A stretch of DNA of 64,000 nucleotides. It comes from Noviherbaspirillum aerium (GTDB lineage Bacteria; Pseudomonadota; Gammaproteobacteria; Burkholderiales; Burkholderiaceae_D). Under the pieces are notes generated by a model. That model worked only from the letters and a program-made list of their open reading frames with translations, had not been told where the DNA came from and made no database searches. Positions 36,797 to 48,606 of the stretch are shown in pieces (the stretch's first letter is position 1; each line of letters starts with the position of its first letter). The DNA lies in NCBI RefSeq assembly GCF_008929045.1, contig NZ_VFAH01000002.1, forward strand, positions 372,001 through 436,000. The letters run 5' to 3'. A program made the translations under genes and the position numbers.

Positions 36797-38392
36797 ATGC
36801 ATAGACGCGATTTTCTGAGAAGCGCGGTGGCCCTGGCGGCGGCCGGTTTTCATTCATCCCCACTGCTTGCCGCAGCCGCGGCGCCCAAGCCGCTGAAATA
36901 CGTTGGCCAGCCGCAAGCCTTCGACTATGCATGGCTCAAGGGGCATGCGCAGCAACTCGCGGCCAATCCCTACAAGGCTCCGCCGAGCCGCTTGCCGGAC
37001 GAAGTGGAAAAGCTGGACTGGGACCAGTACCAGGCGATCCAGTACCGCTCCGACCGCGCGCTGTGGGCCAGCGAGCCTTCGCTTTTCCAGGCCAAGTTCT
37101 TCCATCTCGGCCTGTTCTTCAAGACGCCGGTGCATATCCACGAGCTGGCGAACGGCCAGGCAAGGGAAATCGCCTACGATCCGGCCATGTTCGACTATGG
37201 CAAGAGCGGGCTGCATCCGCGCAAGCTGCCCAAGGACCTTGGCTTTGCAGGCTTTCGGCTCAATTTCCATACCGACCTCACGCGCGATGTCACCGCCTTT
37301 CTCGGCGCAAGCTATTTCCGCGCGGTCGGATCGGACTGGCAGTACGGCTTGTCGGCGCGGGGCCTCGCGATTGATTGCGGCATGGATCGGCCCGAGGAAT
37401 TCCCGATGTTCACCAAATTCTGGCTGGAGCGCCCGCAAAAGAATTCGACGCGGCTGATCGTCTATGCGCTGCTCGACTCGCCCAGCGTTGCCGGCGCCTA
37501 TCGTTTCGAGATGGAACCGGGGGCCAATTTCGTGATGGATGTCGATGTGGCGCTCTATCCGCGCAAGACCATCGAGCGGCTCGGCGTCGCGCCGCTGACC
37601 AGCATGTTCCAGTACGGCGAGAACGACCGCCACATTGCAGCCGCCAACGACTGGCGGCCCGAGATCCATGACTCCGACGGCCTGTCCATGTTGCGCGGCA
37701 ACGGCGAGTGGATCTGGCGGCCGCTGACCAATCCGGCGCAATTGCGCTTCAATGCCTACCAGGATGAAAATCCGCGCGGCTTCGGGCTGCTGCAGCGCGA
37801 CCGCAATTTCGACCACTACCAGGACGACGGCGTGTTCTACGAGAAGCGGCCCAGCCTGTGGATCGAACCGAAATCCGGATGGGGCAAGGGCTCGATACAG
37901 CTGGTCGAAATCCCGACCGTGGACGAGACCTTCGACAACATCGTCGCTTTCTGGAATCCGGCCGAGAAACCGCAGCCGGGGCAGGAATACCTGTATGCCT
38001 ACCGCATGCACTGGGGACGCAACATCCCGCTGTCGCCGCTGCTGGCGACCGTGGCGGCAACGCGCACCGGCATCGGCGGCGTCATCGGGCAGAAGCGCAA
38101 GTATTTCTCATGGCGCTTCGTGATCGACTTCGTCGGCGGCAATCTCAAGCTGCTGGGCAAGGATGCAAAGGTGCTGCCGGTCATCAGCGCTTCGCGCGGG
38201 ACGGTGGAATTGAGCTCGGCGCGCCCGCTCGATGACATCCAGGGTTACCGGGTGATGTTCGACCTCAAGCCGGACGATGACAGCCTTGCGCCGATCGACC
38301 TGCGCGTCTATATGACCGCCGGCGGCGCCCCCTTGTGCGAGACCTGGCTGTACCAGTGGACGCCGCCTGCGGCGGAGATGCGGCAGCTATAG
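36797..38392 (+). CDS. opgD: Periplasmic glucan biosynthesis protein OpgD/MdoD
   Basis: A 531-aa protein of the MdoG/OpgG family. Its N-terminus has a Tat signal (HRRDFLRSAVALAAAG), which in this family marks OpgD rather than OpgG. Family blocks include FQAKFFHLGLFFKTPVHIHE, AFLGASYFRAVGSDWQYGLS, SMFQYGENDRH, PRGFGLLQRDRNFDHYQDD and RPSLWIEP. It acts in the periplasm to shape osmoregulated periplasmic glucans. ATG 36797 has AGGGAG upstream and gives the full Tat signal. It is alone, without opgH in the window. Confidence 0.95.
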   Translation: MHRRDFLRSAVALAAAGFHSSPLLAAAAAPKPLKYVGQPQAFDYAWLKGHAQQLAANPYKAPPSRLPDEVEKLDWDQYQAIQYRSDRALWASEPSLFQAKFFHLGLFFKTPVHIHELANGQAREIAYDPAMFDYGKSGLHPRKLPKDLGFAGFRLNFHTDLTRDVTAFLGASYFRAVGSDWQYGLSARGLAIDCGMDRPEEFPMFTKFWLERPQKNSTRLIVYALLDSPSVAGAYRFEMEPGANFVMDVDVALYPRKTIERLGVAPLTSMFQYGENDRHIAAANDWRPEIHDSDGLSMLRGNGEWIWRPLTNPAQLRFNAYQDENPRGFGLLQRDRNFDHYQDDGVFYEKRPSLWIEPKSGWGKGSIQLVEIPTVDETFDNIVAFWNPAEKPQPGQEYLYAYRMHWGRNIPLSPLLATVAATRTGIGGVIGQKRKYFSWRFVIDFVGGNLKLLGKDAKVLPVISASRGTVELSSARPLDDIQGYRVMFDLKPDDDSLAPIDLRVYMTAGGAPLCETWLYQWTPPAAEMRQL

Positions 38393-38770
38393 AGCTGCTC
38401 GCCTGAAGGCACAGCACCATCCACACCTGCCGGAACAGAGCGATCGTGTCCGGCATGCCGGACGCCGCCCTTGGGGCTGGGTATAGAGCGTTTTCACCCT
38501 GACCTGCCCACCGATCCGGGATGGATTGCGGTCGGGCCATCGCTGCACCATTGTGGGAAACTTGGCCGGACCAATTCCGTCTACGTTTACGTTACCTAAA
38601 CAGCAACGGAGTGCATGCCAGCAGCCGCACCGCATGATTGCGGCCCGCTCCCAGCCTTCTTCCAAAATGCAACTGTTCCGCGCCGAATCAGGCCGTCCCA
38701 TTCCTTGCCAGCCTGCAGGCAATCCCTTTGCTCTTTCGGCGTTCGCCGCGGCGGGCCTGGAGTTGTCGGC
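38393..38770. other. Intergenic region upstream of the hybrid kinase
   Basis: About 380 bases with no supported gene. The kinase frame is open back to 38615, but that part has no RBS and no domain resemblance, so it is treated as leader sequence. Confidence 0.4.
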
Positions 38771-42220
<3,450 letters not shown>

Positions 42221-42251
42221 CTTTGCCGAGCGCTACAGGTCGATACCGCTC

Positions 42252-42377
42252 TAGGCTGTGTTTGATAAGCGTCGCGAGCGGTTCGAAGTCGCACCGAGGA
42301 GCGCACGCGTACGGACAGTACGCCGAGCACCGCAGGAGCGAATCCGGACCGCGCAGCAGCTTATCAAACACAGCCTA
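42252..42377 (+). repeat. Palindromic repeat element, type 1 (copy A)
   Basis: A 126-bp element with perfect 19-bp inverted ends (TAGGCTGTGTTTGATAAGC at the left, its complement at the right) and a core GGAGCGCACGCGTACG. TA lies at both outer ends. Its right end overlaps the stop codon of the MFS gene. Confidence 0.9.
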
Positions 42378-43772
42378 GCCCCTGCCCGTGATCTCCGCCC
42401 CCGCATCCGCAGGCAGCTTCATGAAGCGCAGGGACGAGATCATGGCCATGGCGCCGAGCATCATGAAAGCGGCGCGGAAGTCCTCCGGCCCGATGCCGTC
42501 GGCGGCACGCAGCCAGCTGCTGCCATTGAGCAGCAAAGTGGCCAGTGCCACGCCGATCATCATGCCGACCTGCTGCACCATGGCCGCCAGCGTCGAAGCC
42601 GAGCCGCGCTGAGCGGCACCGATGTCGGCATAGGCGATGGTATTGATGGCGGTGAACTGCATCGAGCGCGTCGCCCCCGCAATGAACAGCACTGCCGCAA
42701 TCAGCACATGGCTCGCGTCCCGTGCCAGCAGCGCGCAGCATGCGATCGACATGCCGACCAGCACGCCATTGCAAGTGAGTACCTTGCGAAAGCCGAAGCG
42801 CCGCAGAAGCGGCGTGGTGACGGTCTTCATCAGCAGGTTGCCGACAAAGTAGATGAACAGGAAACTTCCGGCCTCGAAAGCATTGAGGCCGAACACCAGC
42901 TGAAACAGCAGCGGCAACAGATAGGGCGTGGCCGCGATGGCGATCTGAATGTAGGTGCCGGCCATCAGCGAGGCGGCGGCGAAGGTCTGCACCCCGAACG
43001 GCGACAGGTTGAGCAGCGGATTGCCGGCGCGCCGCAAATGGCGAACGGCGAAAACGCCGCATGCGGCGCCGGCCGCGATCAGCGCAAGCGGCAACTGCCA
43101 GGTCCGCTGCGCATGGGCGCTCAGTTCGAGTCCGAACAGCAGCATGCCCAGCGCCGATGCCGTCAGCAGGAAGCCGCGTACATCCAGCGCCCGCTCAAGC
43201 CTCCCCCGCTGTTCGGGCACGACCAGCGCCACCAGCGTCAGGCCGATTGCGCCCAGCGGAAGGTTGAGCAGGAAGTTCCAGCGCCAGGAAGCATACTCCG
43301 TGATGAAGCCGCCGATCACCGGGCCGACCACCGGCGCGAACAGCGCAGGCCAGGTAATGAGCGCCGTGGCTTGCAGCAGTTCGGATTTTCTTGCGTGCCA
43401 CAGCACGATGAGGCGCCCGATGGGTATCATCATGCCGCCGCCGATGCCCTGGACCGCGCGTGCCAGCGCAAACTGCGGCAGGCTGGCCGCGGCGGCGCAG
43501 CCCATCGATGCCAGCGTGAAGACAAGTATCGCCAGCATGAACACGCGGCGCGCGCCGAACCGGTCTGCGGCCCACCCGGACAGGGGCATGAACATGGCCA
43601 CGGTCAGCATGTAGACGGTGACGCCGATGCTGAGCTCGACCGGCTGCACGCCAAAGGACTCGGCCATCTGCGGCAGCGCCGTGTTGATGATGACGCCGTC
43701 GAGCAGCGCCATGAAAAAAGTGCTCGCAACGACGAGGGCGATGACGCGATAGCTGCCTTGTGCGGGTTCCAT
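42375..43772 (-). CDS. MFS drug-efflux transporter, DHA2 (14-TM) type
   Basis: A roughly 465-aa inner-membrane proton antiporter of the EmrB/QacA class. TM1 carries the DHA2 motif D1 region FFMALLDGVIINTALPQMAE, motif A is GWAADRFGARRVFM, and motif C is ALFAPVVGPVIGGFITEYAS, with WRWNFLLNLPLG after it. The start at 43772 is chosen from the family; GTG 43871 would add 33 residues that look non-homologous and no RBS decides. Its stop codon (TAG) is made by the inverted end of repeat copy A, and copy B starts shortly upstream of the gene. No EmrA partner or local regulator is adjacent. Confidence 0.9.
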   Translation of the reverse strand: MEPAQGSYRVIALVVASTFFMALLDGVIINTALPQMAESFGVQPVELSIGVTVYMLTVAMFMPLSGWAADRFGARRVFMLAILVFTLASMGCAAAASLPQFALARAVQGIGGGMMIPIGRLIVLWHARKSELLQATALITWPALFAPVVGPVIGGFITEYASWRWNFLLNLPLGAIGLTLVALVVPEQRGRLERALDVRGFLLTASALGMLLFGLELSAHAQRTWQLPLALIAAGAACGVFAVRHLRRAGNPLLNLSPFGVQTFAAASLMAGTYIQIAIAATPYLLPLLFQLVFGLNAFEAGSFLFIYFVGNLLMKTVTTPLLRRFGFRKVLTCNGVLVGMSIACCALLARDASHVLIAAVLFIAGATRSMQFTAINTIAYADIGAAQRGSASTLAAMVQQVGMMIGVALATLLLNGSSWLRAADGIGPEDFRAAFMMLGAMAMISSLRFMKLPADAGAEITGRG

Positions 43773-43876
43773 GAGGGAGATTGGGCGATTGGTATTCTGG
43801 AAGCTCCCCGCGGTCGTCAAGACCGGGGCACCCGAGAATACCCGAAATCCGCGCCGGCTTCCCGGCGGCACTGCGC

Positions 43877-43988
43877 TAGGCTGTGTTTGATAAGCGTTGC
43901 CAGCGGTTCAGATCAGCGCCGAGGAGCGCACGCGTACGCAGGGTACGCCGAGCACCGCGGGCCCGGACAGCAGCTTATCAAACACAGC
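43877..43988 (+). repeat. Palindromic repeat element, type 1 (copy B)
   Basis: A 112-bp element in the same orientation as copy A, with left end TAGGCTGTGTTTGATAAGC and right end GCTTATCAAACACAGC, and the same GGAGCGCACGCGTACG core. It lies about 105 bases upstream of the MFS start, so copies A and B bracket that gene. Confidence 0.9.
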
Positions 43989-43989
43989 G

Positions 43990-44041
43990 TGGAGCGGTCT
44001 TGCCTTGGCCAGGCCGGTCATGGCAAGACCGCTCTATGAAC
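43990..44041. repeat. Small palindromic element, type 2 (copy 2)
   Basis: A perfect 13-bp inverted repeat (GAGCGGTCTTGCC at 43992, GGCAAGACCGCTC at 44022) abutting repeat copy B and followed by TATGAAC. It also lies just past the end of the PAS-GGDEF-EAL gene and may serve as that operon's terminator, though no T-run is present. Confidence 0.55.
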
Positions 44042-44067
44042 TTCGCACGCTGCACTTCAAGCACAAC

Positions 44068-45822
44068 CTATGCAGCGAGGCGAAGGCGTTCCGCGATCCA
44101 GGCCTGGAACTGATCCTTGCCGAGCGGCCTGCTGTAGAGATATCCCTGGCCCTTGTCGCAATGCAGTTCCCGGATCACCGCAGCCTGCGCCGGCGTCTCC
44201 ACGCCTTCGGCCACGGTATTCATGTTCAGGCTGTGCGCAACCCGTACCGTCGCCTCGATGAGCACCCGGTGATGCGGACTGATGTCGGCCTGGCACACGA
44301 ACGAGCGGTCGATCTTGACGGTATCGACCGGCAGCATGTGCAGGCAGGACAACGATGAATATCCCGTGCCGAAATCATCCAGCGCCAGCTTGATGCCGAG
44401 CGCCTTGAGGTCGCGCAGCCTCTGCTGCACGATGTCGTCCTGGGCAGCCAGGCTTTCGGTGATTTCCAGCTGCAGCGCATCCGGCGCCATGCCGGTCGAA
44501 TGCAGGATCTGCTGCACGCGCTGCACCAGCCCGGCGTCGGTCAGCTGGGCGCGCGAAAGGTTCACCGCAAGCAGCGCGGGCGCGTCCGGACCAAGCCGCC
44601 GTTTCCAGTCCATGAAGTCCGCGCAGGCGCTTTCCAGAACGAATTCGCCAAGGATGCCGATGAGCCCGCATTCTTCCGCGATGCCGATGAACTCCGGCGG
44701 TGGAATGCTCCCCTTGAGAGGATGATGCCAGCGCACCAGCGCTTCGGCGCCGGCGGCGGGCCGGCGGCCCTCCTCCTGCTGCAGTCCGACGATGGGCTGG
44801 TACACCACATGCAGATGTCGGTTGAGCAGCGCCTGCCGCAATTCCGCTTCCATGCCGCCGCGCTTCTGCGCCCGCTCGCGCATCGCCGGATCGAACAGCG
44901 CATGGCGCGACCCGCCAGCCCGCTTGGCCTCCGCCATCGCGATGCTGGCGTCCTGCAGCAGCATGTCGGCATCGGCGCGCGATGCGTCCGGCACCACGAT
45001 ACCGATGCTGAAATTGCAGACGATCTCATGGCCGTCGACACGGTAAGGCAATTCCAGCGCGGCGAGCGTGCGGCGGGCAACCGATGCCGCATGCTCGCCG
45101 TGCTGCGGGCCGTCGAGTATCACGACGAATTCGTCGCCGCTAAAACGGGCTGCCATCTGCGGTGCGCTCTGCGAGGAGCCGATCAGATCGGCACGGCGCA
45201 GCGACTGGCGCAGCCGCTCGGCGATGGTGCGCAGGATATGGTCGCCCGTTGCGTTGCCGAAGCTGTCGTTGACCTGCTTGAAGCGATCGCAATTGATGAA
45301 AAGAACGGCGAAATCCCTGGCTTCGGGCGGCGCCTGGTCAATCATGCGCTGCAGCGTTTCGCGCACCGCCGAGCGGTTGGGCATCCTTGTCAGGCCATCA
45401 ATGCGTGCCGCGTCGTTCAGTTCGCGCAGCAGCGTCTGCTGTTCGCGTTCGGCGTCGCGCGTGGCGTCGGCCAGTACCACCATGAAGCGCTGCGCATCAA
45501 GTTTCAGGATGCTTGCCGACAGTACCTGAGGTCCATGATGCTCGGGCCGGACATGGCCGATGTCGATGCGCACCGACTCGCATACCACGCCCGACGGCGG
45601 AGCGAAGTCATGCACCGTGGCGGCCAGCTCGGGAGCCAGCGGCTCGAGCACCGCAAACAGATTGTCCATGCGGCCGTCCGGGGCAAGCGGCATCAGGAGC
45701 TGCGCGGCCATCGGGTTGAGCATGTCGATGGCGCCCTTGTCGTTCACCTGCAGCAGCGCAACCGGTACCATGTAGAGAAACTCGAGCAGGGTTTCGTAGG
45801 CTTCGTTTGCCTTGTCGGTCAT
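44068..45822 (-). CDS. PAS-GGDEF-EAL protein (c-di-GMP turnover)
   Basis: A 584-aa soluble protein. An N-terminal PAS-like domain (1-122, LLEFLYMVPVALLQVNDKGA) is followed by a GGDEF domain (136-310) whose signature is RFSGDEF (226-232), Ser replacing the first Gly, and an EAL domain (about 325-575) with EALVRW at 360, NLSRAQL and DDFGTGYSSL intact. The EAL residues needed for phosphodiesterase activity look complete, so c-di-GMP hydrolysis is likely; cyclase activity is uncertain and no RxxD inhibitory site is in the standard place. It is the last gene of the PYP operon, overlapping the cyclase gene by four bases (ATGA). Its PAS is clearly paralogous to that of the upstream gene. Confidence 0.92.
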   Translation of the reverse strand: MTDKANEAYETLLEFLYMVPVALLQVNDKGAIDMLNPMAAQLLMPLAPDGRMDNLFAVLEPLAPELAATVHDFAPPSGVVCESVRIDIGHVRPEHHGPQVLSASILKLDAQRFMVVLADATRDAEREQQTLLRELNDAARIDGLTRMPNRSAVRETLQRMIDQAPPEARDFAVLFINCDRFKQVNDSFGNATGDHILRTIAERLRQSLRRADLIGSSQSAPQMAARFSGDEFVVILDGPQHGEHAASVARRTLAALELPYRVDGHEIVCNFSIGIVVPDASRADADMLLQDASIAMAEAKRAGGSRHALFDPAMRERAQKRGGMEAELRQALLNRHLHVVYQPIVGLQQEEGRRPAAGAEALVRWHHPLKGSIPPPEFIGIAEECGLIGILGEFVLESACADFMDWKRRLGPDAPALLAVNLSRAQLTDAGLVQRVQQILHSTGMAPDALQLEITESLAAQDDIVQQRLRDLKALGIKLALDDFGTGYSSLSCLHMLPVDTVKIDRSFVCQADISPHHRVLIEATVRVAHSLNMNTVAEGVETPAQAAVIRELHCDKGQGYLYSRPLGKDQFQAWIAERLRLAA

Positions 45823-47162
45823 GACGCCACCATTTCCAGGAGTCTGGCCTGGCTGGTGCCCCAGGTCCTGACGCGGTTGCGGCCCTCGGCCTTGGCTACG
45901 TACAGCGCCGTGTCGGCACGCTTGATCAGCTCGTCGATGCCGGAAACGTCGCCGTCCACCGAGGCGATACCGCCGCTGACCGTATAGCGGATATGCAAGC
46001 CGTCGATGTTGACGCAGGCGCCTTCGATCGCGGCACGCAGGCGCTCCGCCGCCGCCAGGGCGGCCGGCATGTCGGTCGACGGCAGGATCACGGCGAATTC
46101 TTCTCCGCCGATGCGGGCCACGATATCGATCTGGCGGAAAGTGTCCTGCAGCGTCTCTGCGAAATGGCGGAGAACGGTGTCGCCGACCGGATGGCCATAG
46201 CGGTCATTGATGCTTTTAAAGGAATCGGCATCGAACAGCACCAGCGACAGCGGCCGGGGCGACCGCCTCATGCGCTCGAATTCGAGTTCGGCCGCATCGA
46301 AGAACGCCCTGCGGTTCGCCACGCCGGTCAGATGGTCGCACAGCAGCGCCTTGCGGCGCGATTCGCTGGCCTCGCGCTTCTCGTCGATATCGCGAACCAC
46401 CAGGCAATAAGAAGGGCAGTCGGACATGTCCTGTCGGATGGCGCCGATGTGTGCGGCATCGTTGCGCACGCGCAGCGGCGTGATCAGCGTGCTGGCCCAG
46501 AAACGCGTGCCGTCGGCCCTGCGGCAATAGCTTTCCTGCAGGCTCCAGCCATTCATGTCGGCGTCCTGCAGGCGATCCTGCAGGCTGTCTTCGGTGGTGG
46601 CGCCTTCCGGAAAGAAAATCGAATACGGCCGGTTGAGCACGGCCGCCGCGTCATGCCCCGTAACCCGCCCTATGCTCTCGTTCCATTGCTCGATGCCGCC
46701 CTTTCCGTCGAGCGACACCAGCGCGTAATCGGTCATGCCGTGCAGAATCGCATTGAACCAGGCCTCATGCTGCTGCAGCTGGCGTTCCCGCTTGACCTGC
46801 ACGCTTACATCGCTGATGACGGCCATCAGGCGTGCCGCATCGAGCTTGAGCAGGGTCAGCGAGAGTATCTGCGGGTCCGATCTGCCGGGGATGCCGGCAT
46901 TGACCTGCAGCCTCGTGGCATCGCAGATCATGCCATAGGGCTCTTCGAAGCTTGCGCACAGGTGGCGCAGTTCGGGCGCGATCGTTTCCAGCGCCGCGAA
47001 CAGGTTGTTGAGACTGCCGTCGGGAGACAAGGGCATCAGCAGCTGGGCCGAGAGCGGATTGATCATCACGATCTCGCCGTCCATCTTCAGCTGCGCCAGG
47101 CCGACCGGCGCAAGATAGAGAAACTGCAGCAGCGCCTGGTGCTCTTCTTCAAGTGTTGCCAT
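45819..47162 (-). CDS. PAS-PAS-GGDEF diguanylate cyclase
   Basis: A 447-aa soluble cyclase. The N-terminal PAS-like domain (1-125, LLQFLYLAPVGLAQLKMDGE) matches that of the next gene; a second PAS (about 132-262, YALVSLDGKGGIEQWNESIG and a PAC-like IGAIRQDM) follows, then a GGDEF domain (275-440) with GGEEF at 352-356 and the allosteric I-site RQID five residues before it. This is a fully equipped, product-inhibited diguanylate cyclase. It is preceded on the same strand, nine bases away, by the PYP gene, and overlaps the downstream PAS-GGDEF-EAL gene. Its PAS domains are candidate partners for the photoreceptor (inference). Confidence 0.94.
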   Translation of the reverse strand: MATLEEEHQALLQFLYLAPVGLAQLKMDGEIVMINPLSAQLLMPLSPDGSLNNLFAALETIAPELRHLCASFEEPYGMICDATRLQVNAGIPGRSDPQILSLTLLKLDAARLMAVISDVSVQVKRERQLQQHEAWFNAILHGMTDYALVSLDGKGGIEQWNESIGRVTGHDAAAVLNRPYSIFFPEGATTEDSLQDRLQDADMNGWSLQESYCRRADGTRFWASTLITPLRVRNDAAHIGAIRQDMSDCPSYCLVVRDIDEKREASESRRKALLCDHLTGVANRRAFFDAAELEFERMRRSPRPLSLVLFDADSFKSINDRYGHPVGDTVLRHFAETLQDTFRQIDIVARIGGEEFAVILPSTDMPAALAAAERLRAAIEGACVNIDGLHIRYTVSGGIASVDGDVSGIDELIKRADTALYVAKAEGRNRVRTWGTSQARLLEMVAS

Positions 47163-47171
47163 TGCTACTCC

Positions 47172-47615
47172 TTAGCCGGGGCGGTCGACAAGAACATAGC
47201 GTGTCTTGACGGCGGGATGGGCCAGCAGACGCAGCCTCACCTTCACAGGGCGCATGCGCAGGGTCAGCACATAATCGATGATGTCATCGAGTTCCCCGCC
47301 TTCGGCGAGCGCATCCTCGAAACGCTGGGCCACCAGGAAATTGTTCATGCAAGGTGCGACGCTGGTGAACATCCGCTGCCCGATCACATGTTCCGGTGCC
47401 AGGCCGGCGCACTTCGATTCAAAGCGGTTGTACTGGCGAACGATGGTCTGGTCATCGAAGGCGATGACGCCGAAATTCAATGCGTCCAGGTCTTCCTTGC
47501 CAAGGGTGCCAAGCAGGTGGATGAGATTGTCCTGCGCGAAGCGGATTTCACCCGCCGCTCCAGCCATCGTGCCGGCGTCCTTCTCGCTGATCATCGTTGC
47601 ATCCGCAGTACTCAT
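47172..47615 (-). CDS. pyp: Photoactive yellow protein (PYP) homologue
   Basis: A 147-aa single PAS-fold protein that matches PYP over its length: LDALNFGVIAFDDQTIVRQY, then HVIGQ..FTSVAPC and MRPVKVRLRL. With a 20-residue N-terminal offset, Cys89 equals the p-coumarate-binding Cys69, Tyr62 equals Tyr42, Glu66 equals Glu46, and Met121 equals Met100. Thr50 and Arg52 are replaced by Ala70 and Leu72, so the absorption and photocycle may differ. GGGAG precedes ATG 47615. PYP is a blue-light sensor whose chromophore is made by a tyrosine ammonia lyase and a coumaroyl-CoA ligase, neither visible here. It heads an operon with two c-di-GMP proteins, so light control of c-di-GMP is the likely role. 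Confidence 0.88.
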   Translation of the reverse strand: MSTADATMISEKDAGTMAGAAGEIRFAQDNLIHLLGTLGKEDLDALNFGVIAFDDQTIVRQYNRFESKCAGLAPEHVIGQRMFTSVAPCMNNFLVAQRFEDALAEGGELDDIIDYVLTLRMRPVKVRLRLLAHPAVKTRYVLVDRPG

Positions 47616-47942
47616 TGTTTTCTCCCATGTGGCAGCCTTCGCTTACCTGTTTTATTTCCTCAAGGAAATCATACTAGCATTTTTTTGACCAAGACAAGTT
47701 TGTGCTAAATCAAGCTTACATCGGCTTCCAATGGAATGTACAGGATTAAATGTTCTGACCACCCTAATATCTGACTTGGACATAATATATCGACGGTGAG
47801 CCATTTCCTGACCGTCTGCCAAGCCGGACGGCCGCAGCGTCAATTATTCGATTCGCAACTTCTTCGGATTTATCCACTCGAAAAACGAGCGGAAACCGAA
47901 TATCTTGATCACTCTGAAAACTTCACTTCAAGGAAGACGCCA
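47616..47942. promoter_or_regulatory. AT-rich divergent promoter region (PYP operon / cupin gene)
   Basis: About 330 bases, distinctly AT-rich between 47640 and 47800, between divergent starts. AT-rich words such as ATAATATAT near 47780 could be -10 elements, but I cannot fix a promoter. Confidence 0.4.
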
Positions 47943-48329
47943 ATGACAGGCTTCAGCACCAACATCGAAAAGGACACTCTCGACAATGGCAAATTCCGGG
48001 CCGTGCTGCACACCACAGAGCGCATGCAGCTCGTCATCATGACGCTGCAGCCGGGCGAGGAAATCGGCCTTGAGCGGCACGAAGGCCATGACCAGTTCAT
48101 CCGGGTCGAGGCCGGCGAGGGCGTTGCACTGCTGAACGGGGAAAAGCATGCGCTCGAGGACGGTGTAGCGGTCATTATTCCGGCGGGCACGGAGCATAAC
48201 GTCATCAATACCTCGACCACCGAGCCGATGAAGCTGTACACGATTTATTCACCGCCGGAACATCCGGACGGCATCGTTCACGAGACCAAGGCCCAGGCGG
48301 ACGAATACGAGCGCCAGCACGGGCATTGA
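47943..48329 (+). CDS. Small cupin-domain protein
   Basis: A 128-aa single-domain cupin. Motif 1 is GLERHEGHDQFIRVEAGEG and motif 2 is IIPAGTEHNVINTS, giving two or three His plus Glu as metal ligands. Proteins of this type occur widely in bacteria as uncharacterised cupins or small sugar-/polyketide-type enzymes; no substrate can be named. AAGGAAG precedes ATG 47943, which is preferred over an upstream ATG at 47796 in the promoter region. It is divergent from the PYP operon. Confidence 0.9.
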   Translation: MTGFSTNIEKDTLDNGKFRAVLHTTERMQLVIMTLQPGEEIGLERHEGHDQFIRVEAGEGVALLNGEKHALEDGVAVIIPAGTEHNVINTSTTEPMKLYTIYSPPEHPDGIVHETKAQADEYERQHGH

Positions 48330-48606
48330 CATGATCGCCGGCGGATTTCCGCAGTCCGTCCTCACGTTCCCCGCCATTGGTTCAAGCGTCCGCTGCATCG
48401 ACGCGCTCCAGGTCCGGCAGCCGGCCCCCTGTCGGGCTCCAATCGACTGCGCACCCGGCAGTTGACGAATCCGTACATGCGAGGCAATCGGCCGCGCGGT
48501 CGATTGACGCTCGGGTCGACTTGTGAAAGTATTTCCCACACCGCCAGAGGCCTTGACATACCAGGGCAAACAAGAGCGGTGACCAACCAATTCAATGGAG
48601 ACTCGC

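Noticed and set aside
42258-44039. A 593-codon plus-strand frame across the MFS gene
   Set aside because: It is antisense to a clear transporter, rich in Arg/Gln/His with no family resemblance, and it runs through both repeat copies.
45993-47708. A 571-codon plus-strand frame opposite the PYP and cyclase genes
   Set aside because: It is the mirror of well-supported minus-strand genes and shows no domain.
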